DNA of 21,010 nucleotides from DATDWC01 sp035289805. GTDB lineage: Bacteria > Patescibacteriota > Gracilibacteria > Peribacterales > Peribacteraceae. Below are positions 1 to 6,453 of the stretch, one piece after another; the first letter of the stretch is position 1; every line of letters begins with the position of its first letter. The DNA is taken from NCBI GenBank assembly GCA_035289805.1, contig DATDWC010000028.1, forward strand, positions 1-21,010. The letters run 5' to 3'. The notes beneath the pieces were generated by a model that did no database searches, had not been told where the DNA came from, and saw nothing but the letters and a program-made list of their open reading frames with translations. The position numbers were made by a program, and so were the translations under genes.

Positions 1-28
1 GTAGGATTTCTACGCTTCTCCTTTTTCC

Positions 29-604
29 ATGGAACGAACTGATGAGGAGATCGCAATCGCCTGTAGCGAGAGCTCACTCCAGGAATTCGATCACCTCTAC
101 CTACGCTACTCACGGCCGATCTACGCCTTTATAAGCAGGCGTACCTCCGATCGCGCCATCGCAGAGGATCTTACGAGTACCGTCTTTCTCAAGGCTCTCG
201 AAAACATCCGTTCTTTTACACCCCGTAAGGGGAGCTTCCGCACCTGGCTCTACAGGATCGCCCGCAATGTTCTCATCGATCACTATAGATCGCATGCGCT
301 CCGGCGGACCGAAGATATAGAGACCGCTTGGGATCTCCCGGCGGAAAGCACTGCGGAAGAACCTGTTGAATCGATGCTCCGTGATAGAGCCTTGGTAAAG
401 GCACTCCGGGCGCTCAAGCCCTCGGCTCGAGAGGTTGTGCTCCTCCGTATCTACGAGGATCTCCCCTACAGCGAGATCGCACAGATTACGGGGAAATCCG
501 AAGGTGCAACCAAAGTACTCTTCTCCCGCACGATCAAAGAACTCCGCAATGTTCTCCCTCCACTCTCCTTCCTCCTCCTCTTCTTCCCGCACTTCCACTC
601 ATGA
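29..604 (+). CDS. ECF-type sigma-70 family RNA polymerase sigma factor
   Basis: A 191-residue protein with the two-domain plan of ECF sigma factors. Residues about 20-90 form region 2 (core binding and -10 recognition), including AEDLTSTVFLKAL and the FRTWLYRIARN segment. Residues about 120-176 form region 4, a helix-turn-helix (-35 recognition), with LPYSEIAQITGKSEGATKV. The linker is short and acidic and there is no region 1 or 3. The last 15 residues (177-191) are unusually hydrophobic (SFLLLFF). The ATG at 29 follows a pyrimidine tract without a Shine-Dalgarno sequence; a -10-like TACGCT lies at 11-16 and its -35 would be outside the window. The stop overlaps the next start (ATGA, 601-604), so the two are probably translationally coupled and act as sigma factor and membrane regulator. 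The family call is secure; the regulon is unknown. Confidence 0.93.
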   Translation: MERTDEEIAIACSESSLQEFDHLYLRYSRPIYAFISRRTSDRAIAEDLTSTVFLKALENIRSFTPRKGSFRTWLYRIARNVLIDHYRSHALRRTEDIETAWDLPAESTAEEPVESMLRDRALVKALRALKPSAREVVLLRIYEDLPYSEIAQITGKSEGATKVLFSRTIKELRNVLPPLSFLLLFFPHFHS

Positions 605-2157
605 CTCGCACTCCCGAAAGCATCTACCAAGAGCTCATCCTCATTGATCGGAGTTTCAGAGATCACGAGGCGACTCTGCTCCCCATCATCAAAGCACTCC
701 TCGCTCAAGATCCTGCACGGGAGCCAGATGAAAAATTTCTCCAGGATCTTCGGGTGCGTCTGCGTGATCACGCAGCAGCACTCCAAAACCATTCTTCCCT
801 TTCCCCCTTCTCCGTCATGCAAAAGTACTTCCCTTACCTCTCTGGCGCACTCGCGGTGCTCGTCATTGTGCCCGTGTTTGCGTTCTTCCTCATGAAGCCG
901 GGAACGTTTCCTGTGGCTCCCGGTGAACCGCTCTTTGGTGAATCTATTACTTCTACTCCCCCTCGCGCATTCGGATCGCTCACGCCTGCAGAGGTGCCTG
1001 TGACTCCCGGAGCCGAAGCCGCAATGGGTCGCAGTCAGGGTGGTGGCGGTGGCCTTGGGAGCTCCCCGAGCGCACTCAGCGTTGCAAGAGATGAAAAGAT
1101 GATCATGCCGTACCCCATGGTCCAGTTTGATTACGTCTACTCCGGAGAATTCCCAGAGCTTCAACAGAGTGTGGGAGTCTACCGTCGTAATCCCAGAGCT
1201 GCCTCTCTCCCGCTTTCTTCGATTGGATCGAATCTGAACCTTGGCACGGTGAATCTGGAATCCTTTGCAGGTGCCTCCACCGAATCGATCACGTTCCAGC
1301 AGGATCGTGAATTCGGCTACCAGATCTACGTGAACCTGCGCGATGCCACGATCTCGATCGATGCCAAATGGGATAAGTGGCCGATCTCACAGTGTCAGAC
1401 CGAGGAGTGCTACCGCAGAGAGCGAATCACGCTCGCGGATATTCCAGAAGATCAAGTCCTCATCGATATTGCTAAGGCATTTGCAGAAGAGCACGGCATC
1501 GCTCTCTCCGGTTACGGCGAGCCCGAAGTCGATAACCTCTGGCGCCGCGATTACGATCGCGCCGAAAATAAGGAATTCGCCTACGTTCCAGAGACGCAGC
1601 GCGTTGTGTTCCCGCTCCTCCTCGATTCTAAAAAAGTCACCGATCAATCCGGTGCACTCTACGGCATCAGCATGGGCATCCACGTGAAGCACAAGCGTGT
1701 TATGAATGTCTACGGCATCACGGGACAGTCCTACGAGAAATCAGATTACGAAGGCATCTCCAATCCCGCAGAGATCCAGAACTTCCTCGCTAAGCTCGAT
1801 AAGTATCCTGCAGATTCTTTTCCGCAGGATATGAAGATCGAGAAGGGTACCGTGACCCTTGGCACGCCGACTCTCGGCTTTGCCGTTCACTATACCTATG
1901 ATGGTATGACGAGCCAGGAGCTCCTTGTTCCATCGCTCATCTTCCCGGTCGAAAAGGTCGATGCTCCGGCCGAGTACTACTTCTACCGCCAAAGTGTGGT
2001 CGTTCCGCTCGCAAAGGATTTGCTCAAAGAGCAGAACTACCCACCGATGATTCCTTATATGGAAGGGCCAGCAGTACGTGGAGTGGAAGATGCTCCCGTT
2101 CCAACGGAAGAGGTGAAGCCAGTCGAGGAAGGAGTAGAAAGTGACTCCGGTTACTAA
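601..2157 (+). CDS. Single-pass membrane protein, putative anti-sigma factor with large extracytoplasmic domain
   Basis: A 518-residue protein coupled to the ECF sigma gene by a 4-nt overlap. Residues 1-77 are a charged, helical, presumably cytoplasmic segment, with DEKFLQDLRVRLRDHAAAL at 43-61. Residues 78-98 form one membrane helix (LSGALAVLVIVPVFAFF). The rest is exported: a Pro/Gly-rich linker with a GGGGG run near residue 140, then a long mixed alpha/beta region with aromatic-rich strands and a Glu/Pro-rich tail. The topology (short inside domain, one helix, large outside domain) plus the gene order fit an anti-sigma factor that senses an envelope signal. I see no zinc-binding anti-sigma motif (HxxxCxxC), so the anti-sigma role is inferred from context only. 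The large C-terminal domain is not recognised. Confidence 0.85.
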   Translation: MTRTPESIYQELILIDRSFRDHEATLLPIIKALLAQDPAREPDEKFLQDLRVRLRDHAAALQNHSSLSPFSVMQKYFPYLSGALAVLVIVPVFAFFLMKPGTFPVAPGEPLFGESITSTPPRAFGSLTPAEVPVTPGAEAAMGRSQGGGGGLGSSPSALSVARDEKMIMPYPMVQFDYVYSGEFPELQQSVGVYRRNPRAASLPLSSIGSNLNLGTVNLESFAGASTESITFQQDREFGYQIYVNLRDATISIDAKWDKWPISQCQTEECYRRERITLADIPEDQVLIDIAKAFAEEHGIALSGYGEPEVDNLWRRDYDRAENKEFAYVPETQRVVFPLLLDSKKVTDQSGALYGISMGIHVKHKRVMNVYGITGQSYEKSDYEGISNPAEIQNFLAKLDKYPADSFPQDMKIEKGTVTLGTPTLGFAVHYTYDGMTSQELLVPSLIFPVEKVDAPAEYYFYRQSVVVPLAKDLLKEQNYPPMIPYMEGPAVRGVEDAPVPTEEVKPVEEGVESDSGY

Positions 2158-2179
2158 TCCATAGTTTCCTTGAATGATG

Positions 2180-2207
2180 CACCCTCGGGAAACCGGGGGT
2201 GTTTTTT
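2180..2207 (+). terminator. Rho-independent terminator of the sigma/membrane-protein operon
   Basis: A 9-bp stem (CACCCTCGG with CCGGGGGTG, one G-U pair) closed by a GAAA tetraloop and followed by six T. It starts 23 nt after the stop codon at 2157, so it ends the two-gene operon. Confidence 0.92.
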
Positions 2208-2243
2208 GTAAGAGGGAAGAAGGAGAAACGTCTGCTCCTATGA

Positions 2244-2276
2244 GCACCCACCGTAGAGAAATCTCATGGTGGGTGC
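2244..2276. promoter_or_regulatory. Long hairpin upstream of the lipoprotein gene
   Basis: GCACCCACC (2244-2252) pairs perfectly with GGTGGGTGC (2268-2276), and the loop holds a second small inverted repeat (GAGA/TCTC). No T-run follows, so it is not a typical terminator. It lies 33 nt before the proposed lipoprotein start and could be an operator or an RNA structure. Function unknown. Confidence 0.5.
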
Positions 2277-2308
2277 CATCTATGGTTTCTTCTGGTACGT
2301 TTTCCACT

Positions 2309-2614
2309 ATGAAGCATCTGGTTTTCTTTTCGCTCGGAGTCCTTGTGCTTCTTTCCGCGTGTACGGGAAATGAGGAGGAAACATTACGAGCCGACCTCGA
2401 CGCCGCAAATCATTGCACGGCTGCTTCGGATTGCGTTCTCATCGGGAGCGTGTGTCCGTTTGATTGCTACATTTATGTGCACACGAGCGAAGCAGATCGC
2501 ATGAAGGTGAAGCTCGATGCATTCGAATCGAACTGTGCGTACTCCTGCCTTGCAACGACGGGAGTCGCGTGTGAAGCAGGCAAGTGCATGGCGCAATTCG
2601 AAGGGCAGGAATAA
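2309..2614 (+). CDS. Cysteine-rich lipoprotein of unknown function
   Basis: The frame is open from 2174, but the ATG at 2309 gives a proper lipoprotein signal: MKHLVFFSLGVLVLLSAC, with lipobox LSAC and lipidated Cys18. The mature part (about 83 residues) has eight further cysteines in pairs (HCTAASDC, VCPFDC, NCAYSC, ACEAGKC), which suggests four disulfides and therefore an extracytoplasmic location. A TG-n plus -10-like element (TGG then TACGTT, 2293-2301) ends 7 nt before the ATG, so the mRNA may be leaderless. The upstream reading frame crosses a terminator and a hairpin and is not believable as coding. I do not recognise the family. Exported and disulfide-rich is seen in the sequence; the role is unknown. 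Confidence 0.8.
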   Translation: MKHLVFFSLGVLVLLSACTGNEEETLRADLDAANHCTAASDCVLIGSVCPFDCYIYVHTSEADRMKVKLDAFESNCAYSCLATTGVACEAGKCMAQFEGQE

Positions 2615-2616
2615 AT

Positions 2617-2635
2617 GGCTTCTTTGAGCCTTTTT
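2617..2635 (+). terminator. Weak terminator candidate after the lipoprotein gene
   Basis: A short stem GGCT/AGCC with a 6-nt loop followed by five T, directly after the stop codon. The stem is only four base pairs, so the call is tentative. Confidence 0.35.
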
Positions 2636-2661
2636 CCCCATTTTGATGGTGTCTATTATCA

Positions 2662-2689
2662 TTGACTTCCCGCTAGGATTTCCTACAAT
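2662..2689 (+). promoter_or_regulatory. Sigma-70 type promoter for the 2717 gene
   Basis: -35 TTGACT (2662-2667) and -10 TACAAT (2684-2689), separated by 16 nt. The predicted transcript starts near 2696, about 20 nt before the ATG at 2717. The 16-nt spacing recurs at other promoters in this window. Confidence 0.8.
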
Positions 2690-2716
2690 GAACTCATCTT
2701 ATTCCCACTTATTTTT

Positions 2717-3223
2717 ATGAAGAATCTCGAAACCCCTGAAACATCCAAGAACGAAACTCCAAAAGAGCGAACATTCTTCGGGGCAGTATCATCTGGTAAG
2801 GCAGAAGAACTGAGTGGTGTTGCAAGAAATTTTGCAAGTGGTGAAAATAAGGCAATCATTCATACAGACTCAGGAGAGTTATCTGATTTACCCCAAAACA
2901 GGGAATACGTTGATAAGGTGGGGCAGGTGCTTAGCAATAATACTGCCTCATTTACTGCAGGGGGCGAGAAGCTCACTGACGAGACCATCGATGCGCTCGA
3001 ACATGAGGCAAGGCGTAAGAACGCTGATGCATCAAAAAAAGGAACAATCGAAATTATTGATGTTCACTCATCTCAACATCAGAAACTCCATAATATTTTT
3101 GAGCCTCTCAACGTCGATGTGCTCTCGCATGAGCAAACGTATGCGACGATAAGTAGAGCAAAAGAGGATGCAAAGAAGAGTGCAGAAAAGCCTGAAGAGG
3201 CGAAGCTCGATATTGGTGCGTAA
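2717..3223 (+). CDS. Hypothetical soluble protein
   Basis: A 168-residue, hydrophilic, charged protein with no signal peptide or membrane helix. The first 20 residues are rich in Thr, Glu and Pro and look disordered. The middle (about 60-135) is predicted alpha/beta, with a hydrophobic strand TIEIIDVHSS near residue 111. The end is Lys/Glu/Ala-rich. It is a single-gene unit with its own promoter (2662-2689) and terminator (3238-3264). The leader before the ATG is T/C-rich with no Shine-Dalgarno sequence. The gene is visibly more AT-rich than alaS or nrdJ, which could mean transfer or weak selection. I do not recognise a family. That it is a real gene is well supported by the promoter and terminator. 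Confidence 0.85.
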   Translation: MKNLETPETSKNETPKERTFFGAVSSGKAEELSGVARNFASGENKAIIHTDSGELSDLPQNREYVDKVGQVLSNNTASFTAGGEKLTDETIDALEHEARRKNADASKKGTIEIIDVHSSQHQKLHNIFEPLNVDVLSHEQTYATISRAKEDAKKSAEKPEEAKLDIGA

Positions 3224-3237
3224 TCATCAGAAAGAAG

Positions 3238-3264
3238 AAAGGGAGTGCACAGCGCTCCCTTTTT
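3238..3264 (+). terminator. Rho-independent terminator after the 2717 gene
   Basis: Stem AAAGGGAG/CTCCCTTT (8 bp including A-T pairs), 9-nt loop and a T-run to 3264, starting 14 nt after the stop codon. Confidence 0.88.
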
Positions 3265-3272
3265 AGTATTAA

Positions 3273-3295
3273 ACTATTCAACTGAATAGTATAAT
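3273..3295. promoter_or_regulatory. 18-bp palindrome overlapping a TATAAT box
   Basis: ACTATTCA-AC-TGAATAGT (3273-3290) is a perfect 8+8 bp palindrome whose last base begins TATAAT (3290-3295). A weak -35 (TATTAA, 3267-3272) lies 17 nt upstream. The arrangement looks like an operator placed on a promoter reading toward ssrA. A further 6-bp inverted repeat (TCTAAG/CTTAGA) follows at 3304-3329. The function is inferred. Confidence 0.5.
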
Positions 3296-3347
3296 GGTAA
3301 GAATCTAAGCAAAACTGCGAAATCTTAGAGCAGAGGAACAATATTCG

Positions 3348-3356
3348 TGCTATACT
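3348..3356 (+). promoter_or_regulatory. Extended -10 promoter of ssrA
   Basis: TG-C-TATACT: an extended -10 element with no good -35. Transcription would start near 3363, about 18 nt before the mature 5' end of tmRNA at 3381, leaving a short leader for RNase P to remove. Confidence 0.7.
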
Positions 3357-3380
3357 TCCTGTCTGCTTCTTTTACACCAT

Positions 3381-3787
3381 GGGGATGCAAGGCTTTTGAC
3401 AGCGTGATACTGGTTCTGTTTGCTGCCATCCGGGATCGCATTGGTTCCCGTTACCCACTTGATGCAACCTATAGATGCCAACTCATCTATTCTTGCAAAG
3501 GCACGCGAGATCGCAGGCAAGGTTCGCCTTCCTGCCCTCGTCCCTGTCTATGCATAAGTGTTCTCTTAAGAGCACACGTCTCTCCTTCGATTCTCGCTAA
3601 GGGGATGAGACGCCATTAGCGAGGCTCACCTGCGGTCGGACGTTGCCGCAGAACGAGTACTTTAGACGACACCCTCAGCTCCACTCTCTGTTCTCCTCTT
3701 ATGGATGCTGAGTATGAGGGGAGCTACGATGGTAGAAGCTCCAGAGCTACACGTTGCACCCGGGTTCGATTCCCGGCATCTCCACCA
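3381..3787 (+). ncRNA. ssrA: Transfer-messenger RNA (tmRNA)
   Basis: Rescues stalled ribosomes by acting first as alanyl-tRNA and then as a short mRNA. The acceptor stem GGGGATG (3381-3387) pairs with CATCTCC (3777-3783), including a G3-U pair, the alanine identity element. The T-arm is CCGGG-TTCGATT-CCCGG (3760-3776) and CCA is encoded (3785-3787). The D-like segment GGCTTTTGACAG follows the 5' stem. The tag frame starts at GCC 3477, preceded by TAGAT as in other tmRNAs, and ends at TAA 3555-3557. It encodes 26 residues beginning ANSS and ending VPVYA. After the tag come typical hairpins (CTCTTAAGAG, CTCGCTAA/TTAGCGAG, CTGCGG/CCGCAG). It is a one-piece tmRNA of 407 nt. Open frames on either strand here are not genes. 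Confidence 0.96.
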
Positions 3788-3851
3788 CACTTCGCTTTTC
3801 GCTACGCGAAAAGCTTCGCGTGGCAAGCCAATTACTTCCAAGCGAAGTGTG
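3786..3851. repeat. Nested palindromes immediately after ssrA
   Basis: CACACTTCGCTT (3786-3797) is the exact inverse of AAGCGAAGTGTG (3840-3851). Between them are a 9-bp hairpin GCTTTTCGC-TAC-GCGAAAAGC (3794-3814) and the palindrome TGGCAAGCCA (3821-3830). There is no T-run, so it is not a simple terminator. The first copy starts inside the CCA end of tmRNA. Confidence 0.7.
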
Positions 3852-3894
3852 CCCCGCGTAGCTCTGCCTAAATTCAATGAAAATATGCATTAAT

Positions 3895-3933
3895 CCCCAA
3901 TTCGCTCTTACTAATTCGCAGAGCGAAGTGGGG
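3895..3933. repeat. Second hairpin with the same GCGAAGTG core
   Basis: CCCCA-A-TTCGCTCT (3895-3908) pairs with AGAGCGAA-G-TGGGG (3920-3933): 13 pairs and one mismatch around an 11-nt loop. The GCGAAGTG core also occurs at 3842-3849 and, inverted, at 3788-3795, so the patch holds three copies of one motif. Confidence 0.65.
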
Positions 3934-3938
3934 CTATT

Positions 3939-3947
3939 TGCGATAAT
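3939..3947 (+). promoter_or_regulatory. Extended -10 promoter of the GIY-YIG gene
   Basis: TG-C-GATAAT ends 10 nt before the ATG at 3958, so the transcript would be nearly leaderless. No -35 is evident. The layout matches the ssrA and purB promoters. Confidence 0.5.
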
Positions 3948-3957
3948 ATGATCAGCC

Positions 3958-4197
3958 ATGCATTACGTTTATATTCTTGAGCTTCAGAACGGACAGCACT
4001 ATGTCGGCTATACGACGAATCTAGATAATCGAATTGCACGGCATGCATCAGGCAATGCATGTACGACGACGGATAGAATGCCTATGAAATCGATCGACTT
4101 TTATGCAGCCTTTCGATCAGAGAAGAAAGCGCGAGATTTTGAGAAATATCTGAAGAGCTCCTCAGGTTTTGCTTTTCGAAATAAAAGGCTTCTCTAG
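3958..4197 (+). CDS. Small GIY-YIG domain nuclease
   Basis: A 79-residue stand-alone GIY-YIG domain. The motif appears as YVYIL (residues 3-7) and YVGYT (15-19), followed by the conserved Arg25 (NLDNRIARH) and the family's usual ARDFEKYLKSSSG segment near the C-terminus. It belongs to the short YhbQ/UvrC N-terminal-like group, which cleaves DNA; individual cellular roles are mostly undefined. The length is typical for this group and the catalytic core looks intact. It is a single gene with a short promoter (3939-3947), following the palindromic patch next to ssrA, a common integration site, so a mobile origin is possible. Base composition is more AT-rich than the core genes. Confidence 0.9.
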   Translation: MHYVYILELQNGQHYVGYTTNLDNRIARHASGNACTTTDRMPMKSIDFYAAFRSEKKARDFEKYLKSSSGFAFRNKRLL

Positions 4198-4243
4198 GTA
4201 GTAATAGTTACGGCATTTCCACCGTTCTCAGTTATGGGATTTT

Positions 4244-4627
4244 TCACCACAAGTTCTTATACTCCTTCCTGTTATCCCAAAGAAAGTAAAGGTTTAAAAA
4301 GAGGAGCGCGTATGCGGGGATAGCAGCAGCGCTGATTGGCGATGCATCCAGGAACCAGTGGAAGGCGATGACATTCACGGTAAATGGTGCAAGCAGCACC
4401 GCAGCAAGAGCCGTGCGGTTCATGATAACGAGCACTGCAGAGATCAAACAATCGAGTGTGATGAGGGGCATCATGTATCCACTATTCATGAGTGCCGAGA
4501 TGAATGCCCATCCCTCGGGGGTGTACATGTCTTCTGTGGGAGCAGGCAGGAGACCGAGTGCACCTACAACAGGCATGAGGAGAAGGAGCACCAAGAGAAT
4601 TCGCAAAACAATGGTGAGAATTTTCAT
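4244..4627 (-). CDS. DoxX-like small integral membrane protein
   Basis: A 127-residue protein with four hydrophobic segments: about 4-27 (ending PVVGALGLLP), 42-60, 63-85 and 92-116. The short charged end is DNRKEYKNLW. The spacing and the motifs SGYMMPL, APFTVNVIAFHWF and LNLYFLW resemble the DoxX/YqjF family of small membrane proteins, linked in other bacteria to thiol/redox or quinone functions. It is the last gene of a minus-strand cluster, 27 nt after the stop of the preceding gene. The start follows a pyrimidine-rich stretch (CTTTTCCCTCT) without a Shine-Dalgarno sequence. The multi-pass membrane nature is clear; the family assignment is moderate. Confidence 0.75.
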   Translation of the reverse strand: MKILTIVLRILLVLLLLMPVVGALGLLPAPTEDMYTPEGWAFISALMNSGYMMPLITLDCLISAVLVIMNRTALAAVLLAPFTVNVIAFHWFLDASPISAAAIPAYALLFLNLYFLWDNRKEYKNLW

Positions 4628-4654
4628 AGAGGGAAAAGGAAGAGTGCTTTTAGT

Positions 4655-5128
4655 TTAGCAGGAAAAACAGAACATGTTTTTGAGGGCATAGACGAAGGCC
4701 TGCATGATCTGCTTCAATGTACTCTTTTCGTTTTCCTCTGCTGTATCCGGCTCTTCACTCGATTGCGACGAAGAGGAAGAAATGATCTCAACCTCAGCAA
4801 GGCCAGGTTCTGAACTTTGTACAGTTCCACCCTGCGTACTTTTCGGGATATTAGGTGAACCTGAGGACGCACTGGAGGCGGAAGAGGGGACACTCCAGTA
4901 CCCTCCCTCCAAGTTCGAGCTTGCGCTAGATGCACTCTCCATCGGTGCATCCTGATAGGGGATGAGCGGCGCTCCGCCTGAGGGTTTATCCACGCACTGC
5001 CCTGGGTAGATTGCATCGATGAGTGAGGAACAGATTTTTGGGCTCGCGCAATCACTCGGGGAGTAGCAGAGCGTTGCCGCAAGCGCAGTTGCGGGGAGAA
5101 AAAAGAGGATGAAGAGAGCGTATCGCAT
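4655..5128 (-). CDS. Secreted Ser/Glu-rich protein with N-terminal cysteine module
   Basis: 157 residues. The signal peptide is residues 1-17 (LFILFFLPATALA). A compact four-cysteine module follows (C21, C27, C33, C45: CYSPSDC, KIC, GQC). Residues about 60-135 are low complexity, dominated by Ser, Ala, Glu and Gly (runs such as SSASSASSGS and ISSSSSQSS). A short C-terminal helix (LKQIMQAFVYALKNMF) ends in CFSC. This architecture suggests a cell-surface or spacer protein with disulfides. It sits 33 nt downstream of the preceding minus-strand gene and 27 nt before the DoxX-like gene. The family is not recognised. Confidence 0.75.
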   Translation of the reverse strand: MRYALFILFFLPATALAATLCYSPSDCASPKICSSLIDAIYPGQCVDKPSGGAPLIPYQDAPMESASSASSNLEGGYWSVPSSASSASSGSPNIPKSTQGGTVQSSEPGLAEVEIISSSSSQSSEEPDTAEENEKSTLKQIMQAFVYALKNMFCFSC

Positions 5129-5161
5129 CGAACACAGGATATCGTGCGAGATAAACGATGG

Positions 5162-5446
5162 CTACTCATTACTCTCCGATTCTTCTCCTTCCTCTTCATC
5201 ATCGACTCCTCCAAGCGTCAAAAGCTTTTTTCCTTCTTCCTGATGCTGAATGTACACCGCTTGATCGCGGAGGCGATCAATATTGCGGAGCAGGAAGTAC
5301 GACGTAAGTTGCTCTGTTTTAAGCTCTGGCGTTCCCTCCTCTGCTTCTCCAAAGAGATTCGTTGAGCGGTTCGCAAACAGAAAGAGAGTGGAGAACACTC
5401 CCATGAGGAGCAGGGCAACCCCGGTGAAGGCAATCGGCTTCTTCAT
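5162..5446 (-). CDS. Small membrane-anchored protein with acidic tail
   Basis: 94 residues: a short basic start (MKKP), one hydrophobic helix at about 5-26 (FTGVALLLMGVFSTLFLF), then a polar domain with a helical LLRNIDRLRDQAVYIQHQEE segment and a very acidic end (DDEEEGEESESNE). The topology suggests an anchored protein with an exported or cytoplasmic helical stub. Its ATG overlaps the stop of the upstream gene (ATGA, 5443-5446), so the two are translationally coupled and probably functionally linked. Not recognised. Confidence 0.75.
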   Translation of the reverse strand: MKKPIAFTGVALLLMGVFSTLFLFANRSTNLFGEAEEGTPELKTEQLTSYFLLRNIDRLRDQAVYIQHQEEGKKLLTLGGVDDEEEGEESESNE

Positions 5447-6414
5447 GATGTGGGGAAGCTTTCGGAAATACGCATCAAGAGATCCTCGAGCGATGCGATG
5501 AACACTTCAAACTCCTCGGCATTCATCGGCTCATTGGCCTTTGTAAGGAGTGCCGCGCTCTCCTCTGTGAATCCGTGGGTCGCGATACCATTCTGCTCTA
5601 GGTCCTGGAGGTACGCATGGAGCTTCCTCAGGAGTTCCTTTGCATTTACGAGGATAACCTCGTGATCGACCGGCTTTGCATGAGAGAGCAGCTTTTCTGC
5701 AAATGCATCGAACGTCGCAAACCATGCAGTGAGCTCCTGATTCCCGGAGATTGAACGAGCACGTAATTCTAGATCTGTGAGCTCTTTCCGCAGGCTATTT
5801 GCAGAGAACCCATCCACAAGAATATCGATCGCATCTTTTAATTCCTCCAGGAATTTTTGAGCACTCCAGAGGTACACCTCGATCGTGAGTCCGCCTTCCA
5901 CGGGGAAAATTCTCTCCTCTGCCTCCTTGAGTGCGCGGAAGAAAGTTTTCCGCTCTTCCTCTGTCTCCGCTGCCTGCGATTGCCGCAAGAGGTTCTGCAC
6001 GATACCGCGGATCTCCTCTGCCTTTACAGGGCTCGTGCGTGCAATGCGATCCGCATTTGCTGCAAGGGAAGTGAGGTAAATCCGGGTTCGCACCATGAGC
6101 GCATCCTCTGGTGTTCTTACAGATGAGGCATCACGTGTGAGGCGTTCCTGCCATCCTAATCCAAAGTAGCTTGCTGCGTGCGCATAGAACTCGTCAGGTT
6201 TTCCCTGGAGTGCCAGGAGATCGGTGAGCTCAACTGGCACCGGAGCACCCTGGGATTCGAGCGAGCGGATAATGGTCTTCATTGCGGGAGCCGCGATGTT
6301 CTCGATAAAGAGAATCTGAGTCTGATCGGGTGGCGCATCCTGAGCAGCGACACGAAGAAGCGAATGGGCTGAAATGAGAGTGAGTGCCGTGAAGATGGCA
6401 AGAATTGTTCTCAT
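5443..6414 (-). CDS. Secreted helical protein of unknown function
   Basis: The frame is open up to 6528, but the ATG at 6414 gives a proper signal peptide (MRTILAIFTALTLISAHSLL, probable cleavage after RVAA). The longer form would overlap alaS on the other strand and add a basic extension before the signal. The 323-residue product is mostly amphipathic helix, for example TEEERKTFFRALKEAEERIF and AKELLRKLHAYLQDLEQNG. There are no cysteines in the mature part and no motif I recognise. It heads a minus-strand cluster (6414 to 4244) of exported and membrane proteins and is coupled to the next gene by a 4-nt overlap. It diverges from alaS across a 48-nt gap. A -10-like TATGCT lies just upstream. 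Confidence 0.8.
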   Translation of the reverse strand: MRTILAIFTALTLISAHSLLRVAAQDAPPDQTQILFIENIAAPAMKTIIRSLESQGAPVPVELTDLLALQGKPDEFYAHAASYFGLGWQERLTRDASSVRTPEDALMVRTRIYLTSLAANADRIARTSPVKAEEIRGIVQNLLRQSQAAETEEERKTFFRALKEAEERIFPVEGGLTIEVYLWSAQKFLEELKDAIDILVDGFSANSLRKELTDLELRARSISGNQELTAWFATFDAFAEKLLSHAKPVDHEVILVNAKELLRKLHAYLQDLEQNGIATHGFTEESAALLTKANEPMNAEEFEVFIASLEDLLMRISESFPTS

Positions 6415-6418
6415 GGGC

Positions 6419-6453
6419 TTCCGAAAGCAGCATACCGGAACTTTGGGTAGAAT
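6419..6453. promoter_or_regulatory. Divergent alaS / 6414 gene control region
   Basis: The 48-nt gap holds the inverted repeat TTCCG-N12-CGGAA (6419-6440). On the plus strand, -10-like TAGAAT (6448-6453) lies 9 nt before the alaS ATG; on the minus strand, TATGCT lies inside the inverted repeat. No clear -35 is seen for either. The promoters are tentative; the inverted repeat is exact. Confidence 0.4.

Noticed and set aside
2174..2308. Upstream extension of the lipoprotein gene to 2174
   Set aside because: It would begin inside the preceding terminator, cross a hairpin, and put 45 residues before a clear lipoprotein signal peptide.
3279..3350. tRNA-like D-arm sequence (TAGTATAATGGTAAGAAT)
   Set aside because: It resembles a tRNA D-arm, but the next inverted repeat encloses a 14-nt loop rather than a 7-nt anticodon loop, and there is no T-arm or matching acceptor stem.
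3662..3893. Open reading frames on both strands over the 3' part of ssrA
   Set aside because: They run through tmRNA structural elements and the flanking palindromes and show no protein-like features.
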